64,000 nt of DNA, from positions 170,202,664-170,266,663 of the forward strand of contig CP136066.1 in assembly GCA_032622095.1 (NCBI GenBank). The letters run 5' to 3'. Made by a program: the position numbers and the translations under genes. Below the pieces are notes generated by a model. The model was not told where the DNA came from, searched no databases, and worked only from the letters and a program-made list of their open reading frames with translations. This document shows positions 44,281 through 56,300 of this stretch, in pieces (within the stretch, counting starts at the first letter, position 1; each line of letters starts with the position of its first letter). The stretch comes from Siphonodentalium dalli. Lineage: Eukaryota > Mollusca > Scaphopoda > Gadilida > Siphonodentaliidae.

Positions 44281-45268
44281 AGTGGTGAGAGAAGGGTCGC
44301 GTGAAGACAGCTATGATCGATCGATGATGGTGATGACAGACAATCAGAACAAACGTTATTGGTGAAGTCTAAACCATGATATCCACGATTTTAAAAGTTA
44401 AAACATTTGACTGTTTTAAAGTGACAGCTCAATGGAAGTTAGTGACGTTTTAAAAGTGACCGCGCTTCATTGTCGTGTTTATCGATTCCATCCACAAACT
44501 GATGCTTCCAGTATTCAAAATAGAATAATTATACTTTCTCTATAATGGTCCTCAATTCTGATTGGACAAATCATAACAACGCCTTATAGTTACTTCTTGC
44601 TTGTATTTCTCGATAAGGATCAGGATCATAAAGCTATACGTTACCAATAAAGTATCTAACCCAACGGAACCCAATGGCGTTTTGATTGTAAATGTGTCGG
44701 TCTTGAAGATGTAGCCTGTAGTAGCCGAGTCACCGGCGTAATAATTCGAGAAGTGTAACCGTTTTCCGCGAGCGGATTGTCCCCGTGCGAATTTACATAA
44801 AGTGTTTATGATGTGTGTACTTTGTCACCAAATCAGTTATCAGTGAATTGAAAGTGTTCGCTTCAAAGTAAAACGTACTCGCTTCCTTGCGTTTTTGGTA
44901 ATAAAAGATTCCAAACAATAATTTTACTCCCCAAGAGTTGCCGAAATAACATATCTATGGCGTTAATAATCGCAAACTTCGAATAAAATTTTTGGCGTAA
45001 TTTCACATTCGATAGTATATAACATCAAATTACAGCATGTCAATTGCATCAGGTGGATAATCCTGTCAAATTCATATAATGTCCAAATTGTATTGCCCAA
45101 TTCGGAAATTGATTTTAATAACATAATTATTCCTTTCTCCTCTGTGTCACTTTCATTTTGTTTACGTTCGAGTCACTTGAGCGGCCTCAAACTTCCTTTA
45201 AAATTTATTCGTATAATCGGCCAATAATATTTCGTCCATTCGTTCGAACTGGATACTCGTTCACATCC
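44281..45268. other. Gene-poor DNA with a dispersed repeat piece
   Basis: At 44395-44510 a block (AAAGTGACAGCTCAATGGAA, TATCGATTCCATCCACAAAC) resembles pieces at about 50790-51010 and 52430-52560. No gene is supported. Confidence 0.4.
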
Positions 45269-45426
45269 CCGTGTACGTGGTATCGCCAAACCCAAGGGTA
45301 TAACCAAACCAGACGATGCGTATAATGCATGTATCAATAGAAAGATATATGGTTAATTAACCATAAAATTGTCTAGCCTGCAGAGCGGTTCGCAAAAATA
45401 CTATCTGCGTCCAAGTTTGGGTACCC
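45269..45426. repeat. Left member of a distant inverted-repeat pair
   Basis: CCGTGTACGTGGTATCGCCA ... CTATCTGCGTCCAAGTTTGGG is the reverse complement of 50224-50618. That right copy has about 240 extra bases. The pair brackets 4.8 kb that includes the minus-strand RT relic. Confidence 0.65.
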
Positions 45427-46690
45427 ACCATAATTGTGGGTATCAAAGCCGCAGATCGAGATGTCGCTAAACCAGATATGGGATGTCAAAGATGCGAATG
45501 ATATACTTCACATTTTAACCGTTTCTGCTTGAAAATACCCCAAATATCATTCGGACAGGCCGACACATGGATCATCTTTAGGATGGAGTGCATGCATGCG
45601 CTTCAATTCAATAATTTAATTTCTCATTTCCAATACAATGGCATTTTGAGATTTACAAAATATTGCGATGGTCCCCCACTCCAGAAATGAATGGGTTTCC
45701 AGCTCTAATTCATCAAGCATGCGTCAATATGGTATCCGGAATACATAAATATACATATAGCAAAGCTGTGTGAAAACAAATGTATACATTAGTACAACAA
45801 TGGAAATGGATATAATAAAACAAGGGTCGTGTTTTTGTCGATATGGGTGTCCGATAAATTAAACGTGTACCTATTTATTCTGGGTGCTATGTTTATATAA
45901 ATAGACTATACGTGAACCTTAAAAGAGGATTTATGTGAGTAAACTGGTAAGCTTATATAGGTATTCGATATATTTTGGTGTATGGGGGACGGTATGTTCT
46001 TATACGTGTATGCCGTGTTATTCATGTAAATATTTCATCGTTTCGAATTTCATTTTTAAATGAGCACATGACAGAAGTAAGTACTTCATATACTGGCTGG
46101 AGTGTAAAATTTGTAGATATTTTAGCCTAAATACTGCTAAATATATATTAAACTTGTATATTAATAGTTCAAACTTTGGAACGAGTATGATATGTAATTT
46201 TATCATATGACTCAATCATTATTTACGTTGGAAAGTATGTCATAAATCAATTTCATATGAACTACTAGTTCATATCACCTTCCGATAATTTGATTGGTTT
46301 GTTGACAAAAAGTGTGTTCTGATTGGCTGAATGGCAGCCTGAGCCGAGCCGCATCTCTAAACTAAATGCAGGTCAAATTCGTGCGCGTCAATCAACGCGA
46401 TGCCGAAATTCTCGCAATTATAATCTTGAGATATATAGTTTTGGACATTGTTATACGATAAAGAGAATATGTAATTCGTATTTATCTAATAAACATACGA
46501 TATAATGTCACAAACTGAGAACAGAATAGCGCACTATATCTTCGCGTGCATATTATTTCTGCTAGTTCACCAGGTGTAATTGGGCTTCCGGTGCAATGAA
46601 GTGACGTCACATTAACCTTTTGCTGCCGATGTCATTTAGCTATTTAGTGATTTGTGTGCGTTTTGGACATCATAATCAATTTATAGGTTC
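45427..46690. other. Gene-poor AT-rich DNA
   Basis: No supported features. Confidence 0.4.
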
Positions 46691-46810
46691 GTGTTTCTCT
46701 CATATGATATTTATGAAACTCGTCACGAATTTTCAGTTTTCTCTCGCCGGAGGCTCGAGAAAACTGAAAATTCTTAGACTCGTTTCATAAATATCATATG
46801 AGAGAAACAC
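46691..46810. repeat. Strong hairpin, 54-bp arms
   Basis: GTGTTTCTCTCATATGATAT ... TTTCAGTTTTCTC (46691-46744) pairs almost fully with GAGAAAACTGAAAATTC ... CATATGAGAGAAACAC (46757-46810). The loop is 12 bases (TCGCCGGAGGCT). It touches the 3' end of the RT relic. Confidence 0.8.
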
Positions 46811-46814
46811 TCAT

Positions 46815-49410
46815 TTCATATCCTCTATGTATGTCACACAACAATAGGATATCTGAGTACAGAAAGCGAAGTTGCTTTGGATCAGTATCGGTACTGACAT
46901 TTATAAATTGTGTCAAGAACATTACACATTCCTCGCATGACTTGTACCTTGTGGTTGTCAAAGAGTTGTGCCATTTTAAATGTGTTAGGATGACTCCAGT
47001 AATATTTCGCAATATCCTTAGTACGTACGTCTGTATACGCTTCGCATTCCAATAGAGCGTGATATTCACATCCGATTCTGTTTTTGCTACACGAAGTGCA
47101 TGTTCTTTCATGTGAAGGGAGACCAGCCCAGTTACCAGTTTCAATGGGTAATCGGTGATTTCTAGTAAGAAATTTGAGCATTAAAATTGCTTCTGATGTT
47201 CTTAGTTTCAACAAATAGGGTTCTTCTCTGAAATAATGTTTGGTGTCCACATAGAACTTATATTTATCAGACGATTGAATGGTAGTGAACCATTCGTGGA
47301 TATAGTTGTCTTGTAACTGTTCCGTGATGGCATGACTGAACAATTTTAGTGAACCCACACAATGCGAATCCCATATAGCGTGTAAACCAATCTCATTCAA
47401 AATAGTTGACACGTGGTTGATCCACGACGACTTGTTGTTCATAATTTGTCGCGCGGGCCAAATCTGCTGCAAAATGTCCAGTAAAGCAAGTAGTTGATCT
47501 TATCCCGGCTGCCACTAATGAGTTTGGTCAAATAATTCAAGATCCGTTGTTTGATTTTGGTCGTAACTGGTACATTCCTATTTCGCCATAAATTAGTACA
47601 TTCGGTGTTGATTTTTTCAATTTGAAGATATATTTTAGGAACCAAAGTTCAAGACGCTGTATAATGGCGTTATTCCCAAAACCTCAGACCTCTGATCCAT
47701 ACAACAGGATAAGGATAATTGTTCTGTCGTATATATGTAGCACGCATTTAAGAGACAGGTTCAGGCTACGCATTTTGGAAATTAGCGCAAATATTGCTCG
47801 TTTGGCGTGTTGACACCTAATTTTTTTCTCTTCTACAAAGGATCCGTTGCTGGAAAAAGTAACACCAAGGTATTTGTAATGAAGTGAGGTTTCAATAGGT
47901 TGGCCATCCAAAGTGAATTTGTAGTTTTCTACCGAAAATTACAACATTGGTCTTAGCAATATTAATCGTTAGTTTCCATGTCAGACAATACGTTGAATAA
48001 TCGTGTAACATGGCTTGCAGTCCATCTGCATTGTCAGACAGGAGCACTGTATCGTCGGCATATAATAGACAGAATAGTTTCAGATAGTTGATGCTCGATT
48101 GGGTCTTAGAATTAGAAATTTCGATTCCTGTTTGCACTTAAAAAATCTTCTAAATCATTGGTGAATATGGAGAACACAATAGGGGAGAGATTTCAATCTT
48201 GCCGTACACCAAGTTGGCACGGGAATAGCTTAGAATTTTTGCCATTCCAGGTCACACATGACTTCGTACATATTTTTTACTATATTCAATATTTTCCCAT
48301 CGATCCCAATATCGAAAAGCTTCTCCCATAAACCCACTCTCCATACACGATCGAAAGCTTTCGAAAGGTCTATGAAAGCACAGAACAATTTTTTCTTCTG
48401 TAATTTTACAAGATCTATGAGACAGTTTAGCGAAAATATGTGATCAATAGTGCAATAGTTCTTTCTGAAACCGGCTTGGTTATGAGATAGCAGTTTGTTA
48501 TGTTCTAGGAAGATCTGAACTCGGTCATTTAGAATTGAAGTAAAGAGCTTCCCATACAGCTGGTTAGTGTTATCGGTCGATAATTTTGAGGATTTTTCTG
48601 ATCTTTCGATTTCCCCATTCGTCTGGACATTATGCCTGAATTGAGAATAATATTGAAAAATAATCGCAAAGGTTCATTTAAAGGCCCGATGCAATTTTTA
48701 TGTATTCACTTTTTATATTATCTATCCCACTGGCCTTTCCAAATTACAATCAGCGGATAGCCTTCTCCATCTCGTCGTTTTCGATATCACCGTTCAATTC
48801 CGATAACTCTAAATTCACTGAATCTGAATTTATATATGTGTCGTCATTATTTTGGTCGGGTGATGAATTATTTTCCGAAAAATAATCCCTAAATTCATTA
48901 AGCGACTGAGACGTATTCGAGTTGTTCGTGTGACTGTTACTACCTATGATCTTCCAGAACTCGCGCCCATTAGATGTGCGAAGACGAGAAATTTTCATTT
49001 GAGATTCGTTATCATATTTGCGTTTGCTCATTCGCGTCACTCGCTTATATACGTTGTTCTTGCATTACTGAGTCTCTTCCTGTTAGATTCGGAGCGGTTT
49101 CTTTGATATCGTTTCAATTCGCGGCGGTATAGTCTCCGACAATTAGCACAATCCCTGGAATACCAAGGCATATTAAATTTCCGCTTTTTCGACCGGTTTT
49201 CGTGTCTCGTGTGCGTTCCGAGAGTCGATGATGCTGTATCCAGATAAATAGACTTAAGTTTAGTATTGAGAGCTGAAATATCATGTGCCGATATAGAATT
49301 TTTACCGCTAATGCGTTCCAAATCTGTCGTGAACTGCGTGATTTCTGAGAGGTTAATTTTCGTAGAAAACTCAGCTTCTTTCTCTGGGTCCCAGCGATTT
49401 ATGATAGCTA
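46815..49410 (-). pseudogene. 5'-truncated non-LTR retrotransposon relic with RT
   Basis: Reading the minus strand from 49410, a linker (WDPEKEAEF, then MERISGKNSIS) leads to RT motifs: QAGFRKNYCTIDHIF, CAFIDLSKAFDRVW (48349-48386), YADD (48051-48062) and YKYLGVTFSSNGSF. A C-terminal part follows with LPIETGNWAGLP and CTSCSKNRIGCEYHALLEC, a CxxC...H...C knuckle. At least four frameshifts and stops break it, for example an extra TA near 49045 and breaks near 48780, 48550 and 47900. The endonuclease is missing. The sequence differs from the CR1/L2-like copy at 36987, so it is another clade that I cannot name. Confidence 0.75.
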
Positions 49411-50223
49411 TATACGCTCGGTGTATAATTCATGGAGGTGGCGGTAATAGTGGTAGTCAACGTGAAGCACGCGGAATGTTTAATGGTAGTATGATTGTCG
49501 GTATTACACGTTTTCACCCTTGCACTGTCATGATCCAGTTATCTGCGAGCTCACACTGGAACCCCAAAAAAACAAATCCTGTCCCTGAAGACGAATGCAT
49601 TTACGATGCATGACACGTTATACTCATCATCATGCGCATCTCGTGTCCGTTTTGCACGAGTGGAGCGAAAATCACAATTATCTCTCTGTGAACAAAGCAA
49701 AAACAGCCACTCCGCAGGAAAAATCACTGGGCGCGGAAGGCTTAATCATATTACAATTAATCCCTTAATCAGTTCCTTCAATCGGTCCCTAACCCTTTTT
49801 TAGTATTTAGTGTGTAATTTGTTTTCACACAAAAACCCGCATATTTATATAATTTAAATAATTTCGGCCATATTATGAACTGAAATGGTCACCAGATGAA
49901 AAAAAAAATCTAAACTTAGGGGTTGTCATATCCAATAGTTAGAAAACCCCGTTGTAAACTACATGAAAACTGGAACCTAACATGGGGGTGCAAACAAGTT
50001 ACTAGGAGGAGGTTCATTAAGAAACTATAGGTGAACACCCCCAATATGGACCCTTTAGACACGTTCCTGCTAGTTCATGATTTACACTGATATAATGTTT
50101 CCATTCGTTCTACAGTTCCGGACCTATAATATCGAATATCACAGAATAGCCTATAATATTAATATGACATTAAAACATAAACACACAAACAAACATACAC
50201 GTTTTCACCCTTGCACATGCACA
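49411..50223. other. Gene-poor DNA
   Basis: This is flank of the truncated relic. GGGGGTGCAAACAAG and GTGAACACCCCC near 49985-50045 are loosely inverted. No gene is seen; small ORFs at 49266-49803 overlap the relic or have no motif. Confidence 0.4.
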
Positions 50224-50618
50224 CCCATACTTGGACGCAGATAGTAATTTTGCGAACAGCTCTGCATGCTAGACAATTTTATGGTTAATTAAACATATAT
50301 TTTTCTATTGATACACGCTTTATCCGCCATATATGTTTCAAACGAACTATATAACGTCAAAAAGAGTCTACACTTTATGATAAAATCGTAAATGAGCCGG
50401 AATTTCTATTAAATTTATCGGGGTGAGAGCAAGCTATGGTAGTTATCTCATTGAGGGAACATTCCGCTTTGCGAAATTATGTTTTGAATAGTGGATATCA
50501 CCATTTAACTGGGAGATATATAAATTCATCTGAGGGAAGATATGTTCATTTATCAAAACCGATTCGTCTGCATGGTTTGGTGATACCCATGTGTTTGGCG
50601 ATATACCACGTACACGGG
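50224..50618. repeat. Right member of a distant inverted-repeat pair
   Basis: This contains ATACTTGGACGCAGATAGTA, TAGACAATTTTATGGTTAAT and, after a 240-base insertion (about 50330-50570), GTTTGGCGATATACCACGTA. It is the reverse complement of 45269-45426. Confidence 0.65.
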
Positions 50619-51011
50619 TGGTTCAACGGAAATTTAGATATTCTACAACAACTATACTTGAGATAATTCTTTCTAATACATGTATGTTGAATATACATGG
50701 ACTAAACATTTCGCACGAAATTATACATAATGTATTTATTGGCCATAAATAAGTGGTTTTGTAAAAGTGGCAGAGCCATTCACTCGCAACAATCGACTTC
50801 GTGAAAGCACAAACTATCGCTGAAACCGCGTCCAGAATTATAAAACATTTCCTTTTCTAACGTGACAGCCAACTTGGCGTCAGTCATATTTTTAAAGTGC
50901 ACGGACAAGCCACACACGTTATCACTCCTGTCGATTTCATGTATGCACAGACTATCGCTGTAATATATTTTTCAGAGTTAAAATAAAATGTGACTTTCTT
51001 AATGTGACAGC
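50619..51011. repeat. Two-copy tandem repeat, about 136 bp
   Basis: TCGACTTCGTGAAAGCACAAACTATCGCTG near 50802 and a diverged copy near 50938 (TCGATTTCATGTATGCACAG) are followed by similar TTAAAATAAAATGTGACTTTC and GTGACAGC blocks. It is related to pieces at 44395 and 52430. Confidence 0.5.
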
Positions 51012-51185
51012 TAAGGGTACGTTCATACACTGGCAAGTTTGCACGATATGTTTGCATGCATTTCCTCATAGAGAGCCCTATATATGGTACCAGAATATGA
51101 ACGCCAACATGCATATTTAATGCATATTTACCAAAGCTAACGACATGGGAAGTAAAAGTTCGGTAGTTCCACGTGCAACGGTGCT
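51012..51185 (+). repeat. Single-arm copy of the MITE at 14050
   Basis: TAAGGGTACGTTCATACACT, GAAGTAAAAGTTCGGTAGTT and GCAACGGTGCTAC match 14053-14234 in order, with many substitutions. Confidence 0.55.
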
Positions 51186-51218
51186 ACTAACACATTGCCT
51201 TGAAATGGGGCGGGTCAT

Positions 51219-51945
51219 TATTCCGAAGGTCCGCTATTCTGAAGGTCTGTTTTTCAGTAGGACCGCTATTAAGAATGGTCGCTATTCCGAAGGTCCGCTA
51301 TTCCGAAAGAACAAAATCCGTGTGTCTGGAAAGATTTATAAATCGCCTATATATTACGCATGGTATACTAGACATAGTAAAATGCTGCTGGGTACTATCG
51401 GTGGAATAAAGTTCCACTTAAAAATAATGGACAAAATATAAAAACTTTCGGAATAGCGGACCCTCGAAACAACAACTGCAAGTTATGACGAGGGTCCGTT
51501 ATTCCGAAAGTTCGTTATTCGCAAGGTCCGTTATTTTATTTATATATGATATAGCATGCATAATTATGGTCATTGCACATTGACACCTTTTGGTAATGAT
51601 ACAATGATAGTAATGTAACTCCCCACGGTACGTCAATTATCCCTTTCAAGATGTGACATGCGCTGGTGCAGCATTAAATATCATGTGCCATTGCATTATC
51701 GTATATATGCGAATTTCCCATCGGGATCATATCGCACGTATAATATAATGCACTGGCTTAATGTCAAGGTAAATATTGTTAGGCCAATGTATACTCTTAT
51801 ATATGCGATGCTCTTTATGGGAGACTCGCATATATAATGGGGGACCTTCGGAATAACGGACCTTCGGAATAACGGACCTTCGGAATAGCGGACTTTCGGA
51901 ATAGCGGACCTTAGGAATAGAGGACCTTCGGAATAACTGACTGTA
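51219..51945. repeat. Foldback made of 16-bp minisatellites around a hairpin
   Basis: At 51842-51944 about six copies of GGACCTTCGGAATAAC run on the + strand. At 51219-51318 the complement (TTATTCCGAAGGTCCGC) is repeated, and mixed copies lie at 51440-51535. Between them (51668-51840) is a decayed version of the TATATATGCG hairpin pair found at 12587 and 19055. Confidence 0.7.
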
Positions 51946-52963
51946 CTCGCCTTAAAATACCTGTATGATAGATTATTGCAAGATAATTGCATGGTATTTA
52001 CATGAAAATTCCAATAGCATCGCTATACTGGTGGAACTATACAGTTTTTACTTGTCGGGTAGTTAGCAGTCATACAGATCCATTTTGTTATTAATGCATA
52101 TAGTCGTGGGTACACCTCAAAACTTGATATCACAAGTTTAAGGTTTATGTAACATAACATGTTGTCATCGTGTATAGCAAGCTCCAAGTTCAACTCAAAT
52201 ATCGTGGTGTGAACTATGTGAACATTCATAGACAAACATGAATATACATTCGCATGGTTCGCATGCAGTTTGTTTTTCGGGAAGCCACCCGGTCTTTCGA
52301 CATATCGGTAAACATCGAGCATTCTGGCGGATATACCTCGAGGTGTTTCGCGCCCAGAATATTTCTATACAACTCAAGTTTGAAGTCTACATTTTACAAT
52401 CTAACCCTCTCTATTATCTCTGAAACAGATTCCAGAATTCAAAAGAAATGTAACCTTTTTTGGGTGACAGATAAATGGGCGACGGTGATGTTTTAAAGTT
52501 TGTCGGCATAGAGCGACCATCGTTATCATGTATATCGACTTCACGCACAAACTGTCACAAATCTTGTTCATTATGTGCTACTGAGGTCTATTGTTGTTGC
52601 GAAAATAGGTGACAAGAAAACAATTTGTAAAAACCCATGCAAGTATGAATTATTTTCTCCAGCCAATTTCAATCCAAACATGCAGGCGGAGAAATGTCTA
52701 GAACTATAAAGAAAAACTAAAAATGAACCAAAACTTGAGCGTATTGGTCAAAGCTTATTTCAAAGTTGACCACGTGGTAAAATTTTGCGAAAGTTCCACG
52801 TGGTTAAATGTTTACAAATAAAAATTACTCATTTAACATGCAGATTCCTTGTGGGGTTTTGTGTAGCTTATAACATCTGTGAAGTTGAATCTCAATAGTC
52901 TTATCTGACCAAATAGGCTGTTGAGAATTGTTTTCTTGTCACAATCGCCACATACAATATACC
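51946..52963. other. Gene-poor DNA
   Basis: Only a diverged dispersed-repeat piece at about 52430-52560 was noted. Confidence 0.4.
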
Positions 52964-53238
52964 TTAACCCTTTCTATACTGAATGGATTCTCCCATTCAA
53001 TTTTAGTAGTATGCATTCGAATGGTCTATTGTTCACTTTGACGGGTGTCAAAGCAGTAACGCAGACGACATTAACGCAGAAATGTAATACAAAGGCAGAA
53101 AGGTTCATATTCGTTGAAGAGAAATATTCAGATAATAAGTTCAACAAGGGACCTTTATATGGCCGTTTGTTGAACATATTATCTAACATGTCCTACGTGT
53201 ACTACTCGCCAATTAGAATTTAGTTTAGAAAGGGTTCA
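52964..53238. mobile_element. MITE with TTAACCCTTT ends, copy 2
   Basis: TTAACCCTTTCTATACTGAA and TTTAGTTTAGAAAGGGTTCAA are inverted ends of about 40 diverged bases. GGATTCTCCCA near the left end is shared with the copy at 30060. An ORF through it (52921-53223) is not supported as a gene. Confidence 0.6.
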
Positions 53239-53313
53239 ATTCATTATCGGTCTGTGTAACACAATATTATGTCCCCAATTTATTTGATGTCGCATGCAAC
53301 GTCAAAGATCGCT

Positions 53314-56300
53314 ATACATACTAGACCTTGAGCTACCATATGGCCACCCTCCCCCCTGTGCGGATTTTAGCCGACTATGTTTTTTCCGATAGAGGGATGT
53401 ATTTCACACATTTTTCTGCTTGTTTGCCACTCGGGCGTGGGGGCTTTTCATTTTATAGCGATTTTTATAAAACTACTGTGATTTTTTGCGATAAAATCCT
53501 TATTGGGGGTAGGGGAAATATTTCTCTCAAAATTAATACTAAAACTGTATGTATCTTCTCAAACTCAGTTTCATTTGAACTGAATATAACAAGTGTCTGC
53601 GTAGATAGCGTCACATGTGCACCTGACTCGATATTTTTCTTAAAGTGACACCGATGAAATGATTTTTCGTTTATTTTGAAGATATATCTGAAAAAGTACA
53701 GTGTGTCAACTTACGCATGCATAACGTGATTAAACTATGAACAATACCGATGTTTTCATTATTTTCCACGAGAACATAGACCAGGGCAGTTTTCTATAAC
53801 ATTCCACGAGCACATGGATGCATATAGGTAGTCAATGTTCACATGTTTCGAGGCCATTGAATCCAAGATGGCCGCCAAAATTGAATATCTGACTTGATAA
53901 ATTTTAATTCGCAATCACTCGGGCAGTTTATGAGATATTAAGTCGTGCGATATGTTATTCTATTGATAGTTGAGTAGTCCTTACTGAGAAGTATAAATAA
54001 ATTTCATATATTCAAAATGGCCGCCAAAATGGCCACCGGAAGTAGAAAATATGACTATTTTTCACTCATATCTTCTTGATAAGTTTCTGCTGTTTGGAAC
54101 TGGTTGAGGATTGTGACTTTATTTATAGTTTTATATTAACTAATCATTGGGGTAATGAAAAAAAGCAATTATTGGGGTCCTAGGCCCCTACGTTCCCTCA
54201 AAAGTTTGATTTTACAGAATGCGGTATAAAATTTCACCAAAAAATCACAATTGGGTTTCTGTTCAAATTTCAACAAAGAATGAGCACAACTGTGGAATGT
54301 AAGTGAGGAATACCATTATACATGGATACTCCAATTCATAGGAACAAAAGTTGTTACTTTGGATCAAAATGGCCACCAAAATGGCCGCCAAAAATATGGA
54401 AAATGGTAGATATTGCCCCAGTGTGTCCTGGAATCGCTTACAATTTGTGGTTGATGAATGAAATTGGCTATTCTGCCTTCTATACATTGAATACTAACTT
54501 TGTTACTAACTATTGTAACAAAGACATTACCAGAAATATTGGATTTCACTCTCACAAACGTGACATAAATATCGGCAAAAATCTCTTCTCATGTTTGAAC
54601 CATTTTTTGCAAGTAAACTGTAACTATCTTTGGCATGAGAGGTGTTTATTGTTTTTATCTATCTTAAATGTGTCACAATAAGGTGTTTAATGACCAAATT
54701 ACTCAAGGTGGCTTCCAAAATGGCAACTAAATTGGGTAAAAAGTTGATTTTCACATATATCCGGAACATAATTATCTGCTGTTCCGAAAAGGTAGCAAAG
54801 TGTGACTAACTTTGTTATTATACACGTTAGTTAATCGACTGACAACTACATTTTATATTCTAGTTGGCACTGTACATTATGAGGCACGATCATTTAATTT
54901 TAAAATGTGCAGTGTACAATTGTGCCGAAAACGTCTTTTGGGATTCTGGCCAAGTTTTTGAAAATAAATGGGCAGAACTGTGAAACGGAACTGAGAGGGA
55001 CCATCCGACCATAATATGTGGCTACTCTTGCCCGTTAGCATAAACAATTATCAACTATTGTCAGGAAAATCATTTAACATTTCCTCCGCCGTGCATACAC
55101 GCCACCAAGGAGGACTCTCTGGTGTGATCTCTATATCAAGTAACATATCATTGAGTTATTGTGGAAAGCGATAGCCACCCAAGGTACACATGTACAACCC
55201 ACCAGGGCCATACAGTCACTACAAATACAAATAAACAACACAAATATGACAATAAAGTCGTATAAACATACACCTCACCCATAACCACACAGCCATACTT
55301 GTGTATATCCCTGCACACCACACATGACCATACATCTGTCAATAACAATTTAATGCATGCACACCAGGTATACCTCCTACAACTGACCAATGACCGTATC
55401 GTCACTATATGTATACATATTCACCACATTCATGATCACACTGTCAATCATTGTATACTATTGACCTCACCATTGGCCATAGAGTCAATCCATGTGTACC
55501 TATGTTCCACACCCATGGCCAAATAGACACTCAAGGTATACATATACACCCCACCCATGACCATTGCATCGCTCCATGTATACATATGCACCTCACCAAT
55601 GGTCATATAACCCCACATAGTCATGGGTCAACATACATGTACACCATGTAAACTGCTACACCTGATCCATGACCATATAGCCACTCCCTGTATTCACCAC
55701 ATTCATGATCATACAGTCACTACAGGTACACATATTCACATCACCATTGGTCATACGGTCAATCCCTGCATATCTACTCGCCACGCCAATTGCGAAATAG
55801 CCACTCAAGATAAGCATACACACCCCACGCATAACCATAGAGTGACTCCATGTATACATATGCACCTCAGCAATGCTATACGTGCTATACGTGCTATACA
55901 TATATACCCCTCGCCCAATGACCATACAACCACTTGGCGTATACCCGTACACATAACATATGACAATGAGTCACCATACATGCACACCAGGTATACTCCT
56001 ACACCTGACCAATTTCACTCCGTGTATACATATTCACCACATTGGTGATCACACGGTCACTCCTTGTACACCTATTCATTTCATTAATTGCCACACAGTC
56101 ACTCCCTGTATACCTATTCACCATACCCATGGTCATATAGCCACTCGATATATACACATGCAACACAAACATGCCCATAGAGTCACTCCAGGTGTACATA
56201 TACACATCACCAATGACAATAAAGTCCTTCCAGGTGTACCAATACTTCTCACACATGATCAATTATACATTCCAGACTTATATATACACCCCACACATGA

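Noticed and set aside
50436-50666. 76-codon ORF as a small gene
   Set aside because: It lies mostly within an inverted repeat and its insertion and shows no recognisable motif.
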